64,000 nt of DNA from Sipunculus nudus (taxonomy: Eukaryota > Annelida > Sipuncula > Golfingiida > Sipunculidae): positions 67,483,917 through 67,547,916 of the forward strand of contig CM049319.1 in the NCBI GenBank assembly GCA_026874595.1. Reading direction: 5' to 3'. Within the stretch, counting starts at the first letter, position 1. Every line of letters starts with the position of its first letter. Below, piece after piece: positions 44,243 through 56,500 of this stretch. The position numbers were made by a program, and so were the translations under genes. Below the pieces are notes generated by a model. It was not told the origin of the DNA and searched no databases. It saw nothing but the letters and a program-made list of their open reading frames with translations.

Positions 44243-44427
44243 ACAGTGAAACCTCGTTGTGTTGAAGTCGGAGGGACCCTCAGAAAATTTCGACACATCC
44301 GAGGTTCGACACAAGCGGGTTTTATTTGGTTATAATTTAACTGGAGTTGTCCGGAATATCGACTCCGTAACTTCGACATAAGCGGGGTATTCGACTTAAG
44401 CGAGTTCGACACAACGAGGTTTCACTA
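44243..44427. mobile_element. MITE with CAGTGAAACCTCGTTGTGT terminal inverted repeats (pogo/Tigger type)
   Basis: Left end CAGTGAAACCTCGTTGTGTT and right end ACACAACGAGGTTTCACT pair as TIRs, flanked by TA runs. The interior repeats CGACATAAGCGG words. It is about 185 bp and non-coding. TA target choice and CAG-type ends fit pogo/Tigger MITEs. Confidence 0.75.
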
Positions 44428-44448
44428 TATATATATATATATAGTCGG

Positions 44449-45819
44449 TACTGGTTAATTGTTCATCGTATAATTGTATATCCCGTTTAATTGTAAATAA
44501 TGAAATCCAAAACCTTTTCCACATGTCTTGTTAATAAAATTCTCCGTTTATTTGAATATCTGATAATTGTATATATCGAGTAATTGTTTAGTAAAATCCA
44601 ACCCCCTGTGAATTACAATCCCGGATATTCATGTGTTTACAACCGTCTCACGGACTGACCGCCGGTGCGCTAAGTAGCCTTTAATATTGCTCGCCCCGAC
44701 AGGTTTGAAGGGTAACCTAATGGACCACCGACTACTCTTTCTTCTAATTAGCCTTTGATATGACCGGGGCCATCGGCTGAAATGGTTTCCCTCCTTGATT
44801 ACATGCTTAATTATATGTGTAATTGATGCGTTAATTCTACACGTACTCCCCGGACAAACTGTCACAGGGTAGGTTGCATTATAAACACGGGATACGTTAT
44901 AAACATGGTCTTTTATTCCAGAGCATTACCTATACGGCAATCGGTGAATATGTTTTATAACTCTTAATAAAATCAGTAAGAAAAGCCGTATCGATTCCTT
45001 TTTTATAGTTTATTCGAATTATGAATCTGTATTTTGTTGGCCCTGTGTGGCCTTTCATCTAATTGACCTTTGATATATTCACGTGATCGGTATGCAGCAA
45101 GCCATGCACCCAGCGTAGAGTCGTACTCAAAATCGTTTACAAGAAACGATCTCTGGCGGATGACGTTTTCCATTAACGTCGTTTTATAAGACCACACAAT
45201 AGGTAAACGTACTGAAATATTTTTAAAGTTTAAAAAGTAAGACAATATGTGTTATAAAAATTCAAATTCTTTTGGAATCTTGCTAAACTTCGTGACCTCT
45301 AACAATTTCACGTGATCGTTAATCTGTCTGCCATATTGAAGCATTGCTTTTTAAAGATAAAATAGACGAACAGGTGAATGCACAGTAATTCTCTATTTTA
45401 TGAGTTGAAACAAATAAAATGAGTTATGATAACCCAAATCCTTGGGGAATCGTATTAAACCCTTGAAAACATTTGATATATTCACTTGATCGGTAAGCTG
45501 TCAGCCATTTGCAATAAGACCGCTTTTATCAATAATAAATAAAACCGAAGAATATACAGTATTTTTTCCGTAGAAGGTGTAGAAATTATAAATAAATAAA
45601 ATAATGAATTGAAACATTATTAGATGAAACATTCCAAAACAGATAATTCAGAACCATCTGATTTATACGAGAAACCCAAGCCATGTATCCGATGGCAATT
45701 CACAGTATAATAGTGATAACTTCAACCTAGAAGATTAACATCCCGTTTATTTTAATAGCCCGATTAAATGAATATGAACGGTTGAAAAATACGATATTCA
45801 GTTAAACGGGCCCGAATGT

Positions 45820-45822
<3 letters not shown>
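44449..45822. mobile_element. Degraded pogo/Tigger-like element
   Basis: The left end (AGTCGGTACTGGTTAATTG, then CCCGTTTAATTG) is similar to the reverse complement of the right end (CGGGCCCGTTTAACTGAATA). It lies between TA runs. No intact transposase is seen. Confidence 0.4.

Positions 45823-45877
<55 letters not shown>
45822..45877. repeat. TA microsatellite
   Basis: TA run bordering the degraded element. Confidence 0.9.
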
Positions 45878-45884
<7 letters not shown>

Positions 45885-46504
45885 ATGTATTATGTATATA
45901 TGTATATATAATAGTCTATATAAAGGTTTGCCTTATACAGGACTTTTTATTTTCATTAACATATAAATGTATCTCTTTGTGAATCTATATTGCTAAGTGA
46001 TATTTTCAGGACCCCATCGAAAAATAGCTGAATATGGGCCATCCTGGTAAAATATATGTACAAATAAAATAAAATAAATAAAGACACTGATATCAAGCGT
46101 CCATCAAGGACCTCCAAATGGACATAAGTCCAAATGTGACCGGCTAACTTGGACCCGTCCAACTGTTTGGTCGATAGTGGGATGGGAACAGCACAGGGGG
46201 TAAAATGACACACTCTCAAAATACTTGCATAGCAGGCGTTTTGCTGGGTAACCTATATACGTTCAAAGTTTGAGTATTATTCGCTTCAAGGATGCATTTA
46301 CTACATCAAGAGTTTTAAAGCTATAATTCAATGGGTTCTTCCTTTGCCCATGTACACCCTCTCAACAAACAGTCGGGGAAAATGGTCCACATGGGGTTAT
46401 GATACATGTGTCTCATTTATTAAGTGCAGAAGTCTTGCATGTGTCTGTGTAGCGCTAGCATTGTTTATTGCCGGGAGATGCGCTCACGTATGGGGTCTGA
46501 CGTG
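45878..46504. other. Intergenic, nothing recognised
   Basis: No gene or clear repeat apart from short TA-rich stretches. Confidence 0.4.
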
Positions 46505-46884
46505 TAGAAACACAGCGCTCATGCTAACATGGAACTTTCTGGGCATGTCGCGATATTTATGGATTATACGTTTTAAAGGACTTGTTGTCGCTGTGACAGT
46601 GTTGGTATCCGGGTACTGTACAATTTTTGATTATATTGTATAACTGTATTGATTTACTGTTATTCTGTTGCTTTACTGTGTAACTGTATTGATTGAGTGT
46701 TTTGTAATGTAAGGGTTGTTTTAAGGATAAATTATAATTATTTGTTAACAAAAAAACACTGACTTCGTTATTCATTCCCCGAGATTTCACGCTGCCTAGT
46801 GTTACAGAATCTGATTTTTTTTATCTCAAAAACAAAATTTATGCTCATCACGACTACGTGATCTGTTTTTATTAGGTTCCGTAA
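46505..46884 (+). mobile_element. Solo LTR fragment of Gypsy-type element
   Basis: It matches the LTR at 61413-62097: GTAGAAACACAGCG, AAGGACTTGTTGTCGCTGTG, ATAAATTATAATTATTTGTT, TTTCACGCTGCCTAGTGTTA, ACGACTACGTGATCTGTT, ATTAGGTTCC. About 300 bp of the 5' half are missing. No internal sequence follows, hence solo. It ends about 560 bp upstream of the second host gene. Confidence 0.7.
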
Positions 46885-47004
46885 CAGTAACCTTGCCAAC
46901 AAACAAATGGACGGACAAACAGACAGACGGACGGGAGTGAAGACGTAACAACCTCCCTGGCAGAGAAAATAACAGCTTATAACCCTGTGAATTATATACA
47001 CAAA

Positions 47005-47009
<5 letters not shown>

Positions 47010-47067
<58 letters not shown>
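47010..47067. repeat. TA microsatellite
   Basis: Long uninterrupted TA run between the solo LTR and the gene start. Confidence 0.92.
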
Positions 47068-47069
<2 letters not shown>

Positions 47070-47375
47070 GTGCCTTGTCGTTATCTCTTGTGTTTCTTGG
47101 AAATCCCCGCGGGGAAGCCTTGTGGTGATACAAAGATTACAAGTAAGATCACTTTGTATACAGGCTGGCAGTTCCGCTTTGTTTTTCGTGCATAATCGGG
47201 TGCGGGTACCGGCATGACAAAATGTTGCTTTCATAAGGTTGTTTATTGGGTGGTGTGGTAAATCCATTAGTACAGCATGACACTAAGCCTGATAAGAGAA
47301 AACCCAGATGAGCATTTTTGATAATAGTTAGTTACGTAATCATGATATGTAGTGCCGTGTGTAAAGGGTGGTTTG

Positions 47376-47382
47376 TATTAAA
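47376..47382 (+). promoter_or_regulatory. TATA-like box of TRGRR-repeat gene
   Basis: TATTAAA 70 nt before the ATG. It would give a start near 47408 and a 5' UTR of about 40 nt. The spacing is almost the same as in the CUB gene. Confidence 0.4.
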
Positions 47383-47445
47383 CACGTCGCGGGGCTTGCT
47401 GTACATTATTTAGTGTTGTCGCTAAAAATCAGTTGGGATTTTAGA

Positions 47446-47515
47446 ATGTGGGCCGCATTTGGAGTACCTTACTTTGCTTTGATGTTGGCACTCTCATTTG
47501 CCCAAGTCCAAATGG
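47446..47515 (+). CDS. TRGRR gene exon 1: signal peptide
   Basis: ATG with A at -3 opens MWAAFGVPYFALMLALSFAQ then VQM, a clear hydrophobic leader. The exon ends ATGG with donor GTAAGT, phase 1, so the split Gly codon is completed by exon 2. Confidence 0.75.
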
Positions 47516-50500
47516 GTAAGTAAGAAATCTAGTTGTATATGAAAACTAGATAGTTGTTGCTAATTACGTAAAATATTAACAGCAACGCTTTTATAAGTAA
47601 AGTAATCCGAGGCATTAGCAATGAAACCAGTCAAAACGCGACTATTGACATGACTTACATAAAATTGCTACCTGACAACATAGTTAAGTATGGAAAGTAA
47701 GGAAACTTGGAATCTTCTGTAAACATGACATTTCAATGGCAAGTGTGCTGGTACACAATAAAAATAGATGTACATTACTCAAATAAATATTATTTAACAT
47801 AACCAGAACACAATTAACTGAAATTTCTATCGATTCGGTAAAATTTTTACAGATAATTTCAATTTATTAACAATGAGCAAGCTTTTTACGCGCGCTTTAC
47901 CAACTGGGTATTTGAGTAGCCTCCTAAATTCTAGATATTTCTTTTTAGTCGTTTCATTTGATTTATTGACTTTTTATGAATTATCTTTCATTTTGAAGCC
48001 ATCAAACTTATAAACGTCTTAGTAAACAATAAATACGGCAATAAAAGGGTACTTATCCTATGATTCAAAGACGAGTAATTTATCAAGATACATGCACATT
48101 AATATCTACATTGTTCAGCAATAAAAGAGGAGAAAAATGGCCTTTCCTTTACTACCATAGGACTAGTATTAAGGTATTAACAGCGTTTGTAAACCCTTAA
48201 ATTATTTTTTTAAATGGGGGTATTGTGAGGTCATTTACTTTCCAATGTAATTGTAAAAAAGGTGAATCCGGTGATATAAAAATTCTCAACTAAAACTTAA
48301 TAAATGAATTACCAAACAACACACGTCCGAGGAGACTGTGTACTAACAGTGGCAGTACGTGCTAACAGTTACAACCGATTTTGTGATTATTCCCCCTAAA
48401 CGGATTTCTCTCAACCGTAATCTTGGCACTTTGACGCAGATTGATCAGAGGACCATTTCTCAAGATATTGACCCTGTTTCATCCACAAACTTTATAAAAA
48501 ATAGGGACCTTAAGAAACAATAAAATCAACAAAGATTACGAAGAAAATTCGTAGAATTAACTGTGTAAAAACTTTTGGTTTAAACTACGACCACATCAGA
48601 AATAAAAAAAAAATCTTTTGTAAATTGGATATAACTGCACTTTATAAGCATATAACCCGTTCAAATACAAACAGTTGTATCTATCTTGTTAAGCAATTTC
48701 ACAGGAGTAAAATTGTGTTTACTTCACCACAATAGGACTAATACTCAAAAGTTACAGTCGATTTTGTGTCCATGCCCCTAAACCAATTTCCGTCAGTCGC
48801 AAACTTGGTACTAAGACGCGGTTAGATATAAAGGGAAATATGTCGAAAAATCAGCTTTGTTTCAAGTGCCAACATTCATTTTGACAAACTAAGGATTTCT
48901 AGGAATTATAAAATAGGGTCTAGAAAATTCCCCCACAGGGAGGAATCGAGCTATACCCCTACTCGCCCATGGATTAAAAACTATTGATTTCTACGTGCCA
49001 ACGAATAACCGTCTATTTTTTGGGATGCTACGGATTGTCTCATTTATAAACTGCACTCATATATTAATAGAATATCTTCAGTCGCTTCTAAGAACGGTGT
49101 ATCTGGTATCTATCTCAGCAGAAAGTTAAATGGTCTGTATGATAGATGTTTATTTAAAACACGAGATGTTTATCTGATTCCTTATTTAATGCGGAGAGGA
49201 ATATATAACCCTCAACACTAACCCTGACTATAGTTTCTGAAAAAGTGTCAGCAGGAGGAGGATTAGATACACTTTGTCATGTGTCTCATCCGATATCACA
49301 ATTAACAATAAATATATGTGAAAATAAATTAAAACACATTAAAACTCCTTCTCTCCTCTCGATTAGATTTTCTTTTTCTTTCTTATTTATTGAATGCTCC
49401 ACTGCCTTAACATATCACCCTGTGTTCCATCGGCAGCTAAAATGGGGTGAGTTTCTCTTAGTCGTAGTTCGCTTTCCTATATAAAGTCTATGGTGATTTT
49501 CTCGCTGATACACATTTTTGCAATCAAAATATAAAGGTTTATAATTAATATATTTGTTTTAGAATAGTCTCCTTGGTAACCAAGCATTACAGTAGTTTCT
49601 TGTAATTTTATAAATTTTCCTATTTTGCATCGAAGATCTCGTTCAACTTCATCCATAAATAGTCTTAGTTTATAACATGAAAAAAAAGAAATGTTCATCA
49701 TATTCCACTCAATGTTCTCCAATGTAGCGTTTTTCAGTCTCACCTCTCCGGAACATTGTCCAGCCATTGTCCATGTATTACTGTTAGCTAAATGTGAGGG
49801 GTATTTTCCTTGCAGGAAGCTCGATATTTGGCCGTATATTTTTTTCATCTTTTAATTTAAGTCGCAGTTTGTTTTCCAGTCTTGTAGTGGCTTTCCATGG
49901 AAGTTAATATTCCTATCCTTAGTCATCACATGTTCTCTGGATTTGATGAATGTTCGCAGCACTGTAGTCACCAACATATACTGCAACCTTTTTGCGACAG
50001 GACATACAGTTTTAATCAACTTTGTAATTTTTTCTGAAGATACTATTTCCCCAATATCTGTTAAATATCCTATTCATATACAAAACCAGAATGAATCCGG
50101 TTATGAAAAAATAGTTTTTCTCTTATTATAAATGTTTTTTATTCAATATTCATGGAGAGCATATATTTTTCATTAATCTTGTTTGAATGTTACAGTTTAC
50201 TTAAAATAAGTTTTTAAAGGGGTTACTCAATTAGGTCCAATCCCTCGAAGTTTTCCAGCCTTACATTGCTTTTAAATACACTAAGGGCTTTTCCTAATTT
50301 GCTGTATAAGAAAAGGGCTATATTTTTTCATGTTTCGATTGTTTCCATTAGATTCAGACTTCCTGCCTCATATTTTCCAAAGACTGTTTTCTTTTTTACT
50401 TTTTATTAGTTTTCAAGTTGTCGAATTGTTTTTGCCATATAAATTTATAAATAATTCTATTCAAATCTTTAATGAACGAATCTGGAGCGCATAATGCTTG

Positions 50501-53500
50501 AAGTACATAGATATATTTCGAAATGATAAAAGTGTTGACTACAAGTTTTTTTTCCCGATAATTGATAGATTTTTCCGACTCCATTTTTGAAAGATATCTT
50601 TTATATTCTCTGCTTTGGTTTCCATATTCTCTTGTATATCAGATGCTGACCGTGAATCGCTAAACCAAATTCCCAGAATTTTATAATACTTGATGCTAAG
50701 TTTTTCCAATTGATTTCGTCTATCTCGTTTTCTTGATTGGATTCTGCACCTCCAAACTATAGACATTCAGTTTTGGCTTTATTAAGTTCTAGTCCGAAAA
50801 ATTAAAAAAAAAATCAATAATTTTTTTGGCCTTTCAAGATGTCCTTTTCATCAATTAAGAAAAGCGTTGTGTCGTCCGCACATTGGACAATTTTCAAAAT
50901 GTTACAATCACAGTTTTCAAGGGAAGCTGAATACCTTTAATATTTTTAGATTGTCTTATTTTTACACGACAGCAGTTCCACTGCTACTATGAAGGTCGAA
51001 GGCGAAAATGGACAGCCTTCCCTGACACCGCATTGTAAAGGAATCCATTGACTTAACCACCCGTTGAACTGAATACAGTTTTTTGTGTCATTGTTAACAT
51101 TTTTTAACCATTTTAAACAATTTTCTCCAAAACAAAATAGTCATTTTGTGTCAAAAGCTTTCCTGAAATCGAGTGCTAATATGGCCCCTTTTGTTTTTGT
51201 TTTGTGTATGTTGTGACATCATCAATTAGTCTGATGATTTTAGCTATATTTCGGTCTTTTATGAAACCAGTTTTTTCTGATTGAATTATTTGTGTAATCT
51301 TATGGCTAGTGTCTTAGCGAGTATCTTATAATCTGTGTTACTAACAGTGGTGGGTCTATCATTATCTAGATTGTCTCTTTCTTATTTTTCCTTTATGCAA
51401 TATTACTTTTACTCCTCTCTTTTGTGAGATTGAGAAAGCATAATTAAATTAATCAATTAATAATTTAGATAAATCGGCCCAGAATAATTTGAAAAAGTCT
51501 GTAGTTAGACCGTCCAGTCTTTGGCTTGAACTGGTTTTCATTTATTTAACAGTTTTTTTAGCTTCCTCATTAGTTATTATTCCTTCACAAATCATTTTAT
51601 CCTCGTAACTCAACTGTGGTTGTTCTATATCTTGTATTAAGGCATGAAGCAACTTTTCATCTGTATTATTCTTTTTATATTAGTTCTTATAATAGTTTTT
51701 TTGACTTTTTTAAATTTCTTTTTGTGTTCTGACGACTTTTCCGTCTTTTAATCTAATTTCGTATACATTTTGATATACCTCTGCATTTTTTCTAAGCCCA
51801 GGGAGTATTTTTTGTTACGTTCCCCTTCTTCCATCCATCCTAACCTCGAGCGTTTTTTAGATTTAAATATTTAATTTCTACTTTACAAAATTTTCCATCT
51901 ACTCTGTGGGCTCTTATGCCGAGTCAGTTTTGATCCTGGTGTAGACCTTTTACTTGTTTTATATATTCGTTGTCTTTTAAGAGAGTGTTGTCAAGTAAGA
52001 AGGACCCCATTCTGGTTCTTGTGAATTAATATATGGATATTGGTCTGTGATCATTAGAAGGATATGTGTGTATATTTGCTTGATCTATTTTATTTTTGTC
52101 TTGCTATGAAAGGATTATTTCTGCTCCAGGTGTAATCCCTGCGGTCTGTGTAATGTCCACGCCATTTTTCTCTCAGTCAAAGTTGTTATATCATATAATT
52201 GAAAGCTCTACTCTCTTTTTTTAATGTTCCTTCCTTGAAATAATATCTAAATTTTGAATTACCACGGAATTAAAATCTCCGATGAACAATGTATAGTCCA
52301 AGGTTTCTAAGACGCCCATTGTATATGTTCGGATTTGTTAAAAAGAGCTATCTTCTTTCTTGTGTTACATGGAGCGTAAACGTTTAAAATAGCCTAGGCA
52401 CTAATATCTCAATGAAAATTAAGAGGCAAAATAGGTTGTAATTTTTTAACAGTACAATTAGACAAATGTTTGGATAACGTTTACGATATAAGGATTGCTA
52501 AATCATAACTCTGCTTCGTAGCGTTAACATAAATATTTCCCCGCGCCATTCTTTTCTCACCACATCTATCATTTTCTCATCCCAATACGTCTCTTGCACT
52601 TATAATAGTCTTGCAAGGATTGCATCTCTTTTTGTTTTATTTTTCATTCCACGGCAATTCAAACTGATCACTTTCAAACTGAAAGTTATTCATTAATCCT
52701 GTCCACGGTCCAAGCCTAAAATCCATCTGGTCAATACTCAGGTCGGGCGTGACCGGATCTTTTGTGATTGGAACTTGGACTGCTGTATTTTTTTGTCGTT
52801 TTTCAGCGTCGTTGTTAAGCGATGAACTGACCTATTTTGTCGTAGCTCGCCCCGGCACTGACATTAGTGCGATTTGCGGTTTCCTTTCTCAGGTATTTAC
52901 TGATGTCAGGAGCGGAGTTCAATCTCTCGATTGGCTGTGGTCCGCCGGTTACCGGTCACCATTGTTCTTTTGTTTCCGGGTGGTGGGGCTAGTTGCCGGT
53001 CAACCTTGTTGGAGGGGAGTTGCTGTTCTGGGCTAGTATAAGCTCCTTCTCCTAACCCGTTGCTAAGTGAGCATTCTAGATCGCCGGACTTGTGGCCGTT
53101 AACGTCACACACTCGGCAGCGTATGGGATTTGGACACTGTGCCTTTGTGTGTCCAGGTTGTAAACAGTTTTTGCATTTTGTATTGTCGGTATGATTTGTA
53201 TATTTGTTCTTTATGATAGACCTCTGCAGTGCACACCCCCCCCCCCCCCCCGAAACATTTTAAGGGAGAGGTTTTGACGAAACATTAATGTAGGCGAACC
53301 GTCTCCCTGTTTTCCAGTGTTAGCTCTCCTTCTCATTTCTGTCTCTCTCGTATTTTAAGTTTGTTATAGACTGACAACCGAGGTTTTCTTGGGCACTCAT
53401 TAAAATTTAGTTGGCGTATGGCAAAGGTACATTATATATAAAAATTTGGATTTCGGTTTATCTTCTTGATTATGTGTAATGAAAGGGTTGTTGGCGTAAT

Positions 53501-56500
53501 CCATAAGTGTTATATCTTTCACATGCAATCCCTCCAGTAGGATGCAAGTTCTGTCTTCATCAGACTTTGGGTACAGTTTCCATAATCCACAAATTCTCTG
53601 TGCACCGCCTATGTAATTGTACCCACATACATGTTCAGCGGCAAAACAGAGACTTCTAATGGTCATAGGATTATCTCTGTTGTCTGGTATATCTCGGGTC
53701 TTGATGGCTGAATCATGTTGCATTCACTCCCAGGAAGCTCCGTGCCTTGGCCAGCCCATGTAAAGTATCAACTGCGTCAATCGAGGTAGCCATTTTGTTA
53801 TTTTGAAGTCCTGTGTCTCACACCAGGAGTTATTTTTCTGTTCTTGACATCAGATAGTCCTTTACTGGGTATCTGTAGTGATTTTCGAGTGTCTATTTTT
53901 GAATATTCGTCCACGAATCAATGACAAATATTATCAAAACTGCAGAGCCACTAAAAAGCGCACGGAACCAGAAGACTAGATTTGGGTGTTAACCCGGCAC
54001 ATGATCCGTATTCAGGAGCGTCATCAAGGCATATTATAAATATAAAGTAACTTATGCACGAATGAACCTGGGAATATGGACCAAGAACGCCTTGATCGAT
54101 TACGTTTTCAGTGAAGGGAAACTGCAAAACAAAGCATCAAGGTGACACAGTTACAAGGTGATCACATTCAACTAACTTGTACGGATCTTTCCCGATCCAC
54201 CCAAATATCAGGATCCGTAACAAAATATAATGTGTCCTTCTCTAACCTAGCCCTCCCCAACCCCGCTATGGAAATTTATTAAGTATTTTGTATAAAGCTG
54301 CGAACAGGCAACCAAACAAATGAATACTCAAATAAAAATAACCTCCTGGTGAAGGAAAACTGACATTTCCAGAGTCAACTACAAAAAATGAAAGCGGATA
54401 ATCAAGACAAGAATCACACAGGAATGTAAACAATGTCATTTGTTGATGATAAACGTGACGTTGCCTGAGGCTGGATTTTATAGTTGGGTTAATGGGAGAG
54501 CGATAATTGATGTGTTGTTTTCACATGCTTTTGACACGAAATGTACGGGAGGAAACGATCATTAAAATATCATCAGCGCCTGTTTCTTTAAGTTCAAGTG
54601 ATTAAAAAAAGATTTCCTAGAAAAGTTATATTTATGGCCTTCAAGGGAAGCCACGTACAGAGTTTTCACACACAAAGTGTTAACATATCTGAAACTAGAT
54701 ACACAACAGTCGTTTATCACTTGAATGAATCACTAATTCAAAGAAATACGTTATCGTATGTTAAAAGCCATTATTGGATTAATGTGTACACTTTCATACA
54801 GGCCAGGGAACTTAGATTCTTTGTTGGCACTTGAGGGATTATCTTTTTTTTGTGTTTTCATATAGTAGTAGTTTAGTTTGTTTGTCTGGACAAGTAGATT
54901 TAAAGATTTAAGTTTCCAATTTGTCATATTAGGTGATAAAACATTACAGCATGCCAGTCTACATGATGAAATGGTGAAGGACAGCCACAACTAAAATATA
55001 AACATATTTCAAATTATTATTTATAAAAAGAATTAATCATGCACCTTTTTATAAGAGTATTATAAGAGTCATATTTCATAGATTTTCTGTTCATACTTTA
55101 AGACATTGTTTGTTAACACTTTTTACAGGAGACATCAACACCAAAGTGCCATACATATACCAGAAAATATCGCCCAATGGACGGGAACAAATGATCAAAG
55201 AAAACGCAGAGACTGAAACTGTAAGAAATGAAACGGATGAAATGTTAGGTGGTGCCAATCTCGACTCGGGTTCCGGAATTGCTGAAGGTGACCCGAGACG
55301 CAGAGAGGGCAGTGAAGGTGTATCCTACCCGTCATCACCAAAAATAAGACCAGTCAGTGACAGCGTGAGTGGCCGAGTTGACGACATGCTACAAGACCGC
55401 CCTCGGGACGGCATTAATCGAACGGCTCTTTTGTCGAGAGTAAATGATTCATTGAACAACTCACGCTCAGTGCCAATGCCTGAAAAGGAAGGGAGTAGTA
55501 GTACTTTTTATAAAAACAGAACACCGCATGATATCTCAGCCCTTGTTCAGGGTACACACATAAAAGGAAATAACGTCAGTGAGTCACTGTCCACTTACCA
55601 AGTGCAGCAGAATGAATATGAAATTCATACAACCACAGTGAAAGGGTCTACCAAGACAGTAAATTTTAGCAATCCTTTTAAGCATCCTGATGTCGAACAC
55701 CTGCGTAATACTTCTAATGCTAGCGGAGTTAATGAAACAAGGATAGACAAAACAAATAATACACAAACAAATGAAGTGTCACCTAAATCAGATTTTGTGT
55801 CTTCTGTGTTAAAAAGAAAGCATCGGCCATATGCTGTAGTTTCAACTGCTACCACTTATAAATCAACCCCTTTGACCAATTTTCTTTCGCTAAAGAAAGG
55901 ATCGAAGCCTTCCATCAGAATAACAATCCAATCCATGTTTACAACGCCTGACGTATCGAAGCGACTGGAAGCAACCACTGTGATAAAGAAAGAACGCAGT
56001 GTTTTATCTACAACCGTCAAAGGCAGAAGATTGCAACAGTATAATAAAACAGCTTTTATTACAGGAGGACGGCGTCCTCAGCCAGTGACCCCTACTAATC
56101 CAGCGGAAAAGATTTCAGAGTCTAAAGATAGTAAATCCTCCGTCAGAATATTCCAAAACGTAGAGCCGACCGTTTTTGCCATCAAACTAACAAGGTTCAA
56201 CCCCGTAACTCCTGCCGTAAGGAGAAGTCATCGGCCACAAAATGTAGCCCTGAGACAAATTGAAACAATACTAGGCAACCGGGGGATAGGTGATGACAAG
56301 ACAACCTTCTACGTCAGGAAGACAACAAACTCAATGAATATATCACCTGTTGTTACAAGGGGACGCCATTTTTCTTATGTAATGTCAACAGTACCTATGC
56401 GCAGATTTGTTTTATCTGAAACATATGGAAGAAGGCGTACACCGCCGGATGTTACACCGACTGTACCGCGGGATATATTTAAGACCAAAGCTGTAACAAG

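Larger units (their letters stand above)
49470..53870 (-). mobile_element. LINE of the Tx1/L1 type, decayed, antisense in intron
   Basis: Reading right to left: ORF1 with two CCHC knuckles, then an apurinic-type endonuclease start, RT motifs and a C-terminal tail. Many stops and frameshifts make it inactive. Exact ends are not visible. Confidence 0.78.
47516..55128 (+). other. Intron of TRGRR gene
   Basis: 7613 bp, GTAAGT to TTTTTACAG. It hosts an antisense LINE (49470-53870) and a decayed duplicated stretch (48110-48930). From 53870 to 55128 nothing is recognised. Confidence 0.6.

Noticed and set aside
46344-46643. 99-residue plus frame near the solo LTR
   Set aside because: Overlaps LTR sequence shared with 61413-62097, so it is not a gene.
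47150-47215. Possible tRNA-derived SINE (GGGTGCGGGTACCGGCAT)
   Set aside because: No convincing A and B box pair or cloverleaf could be drawn.
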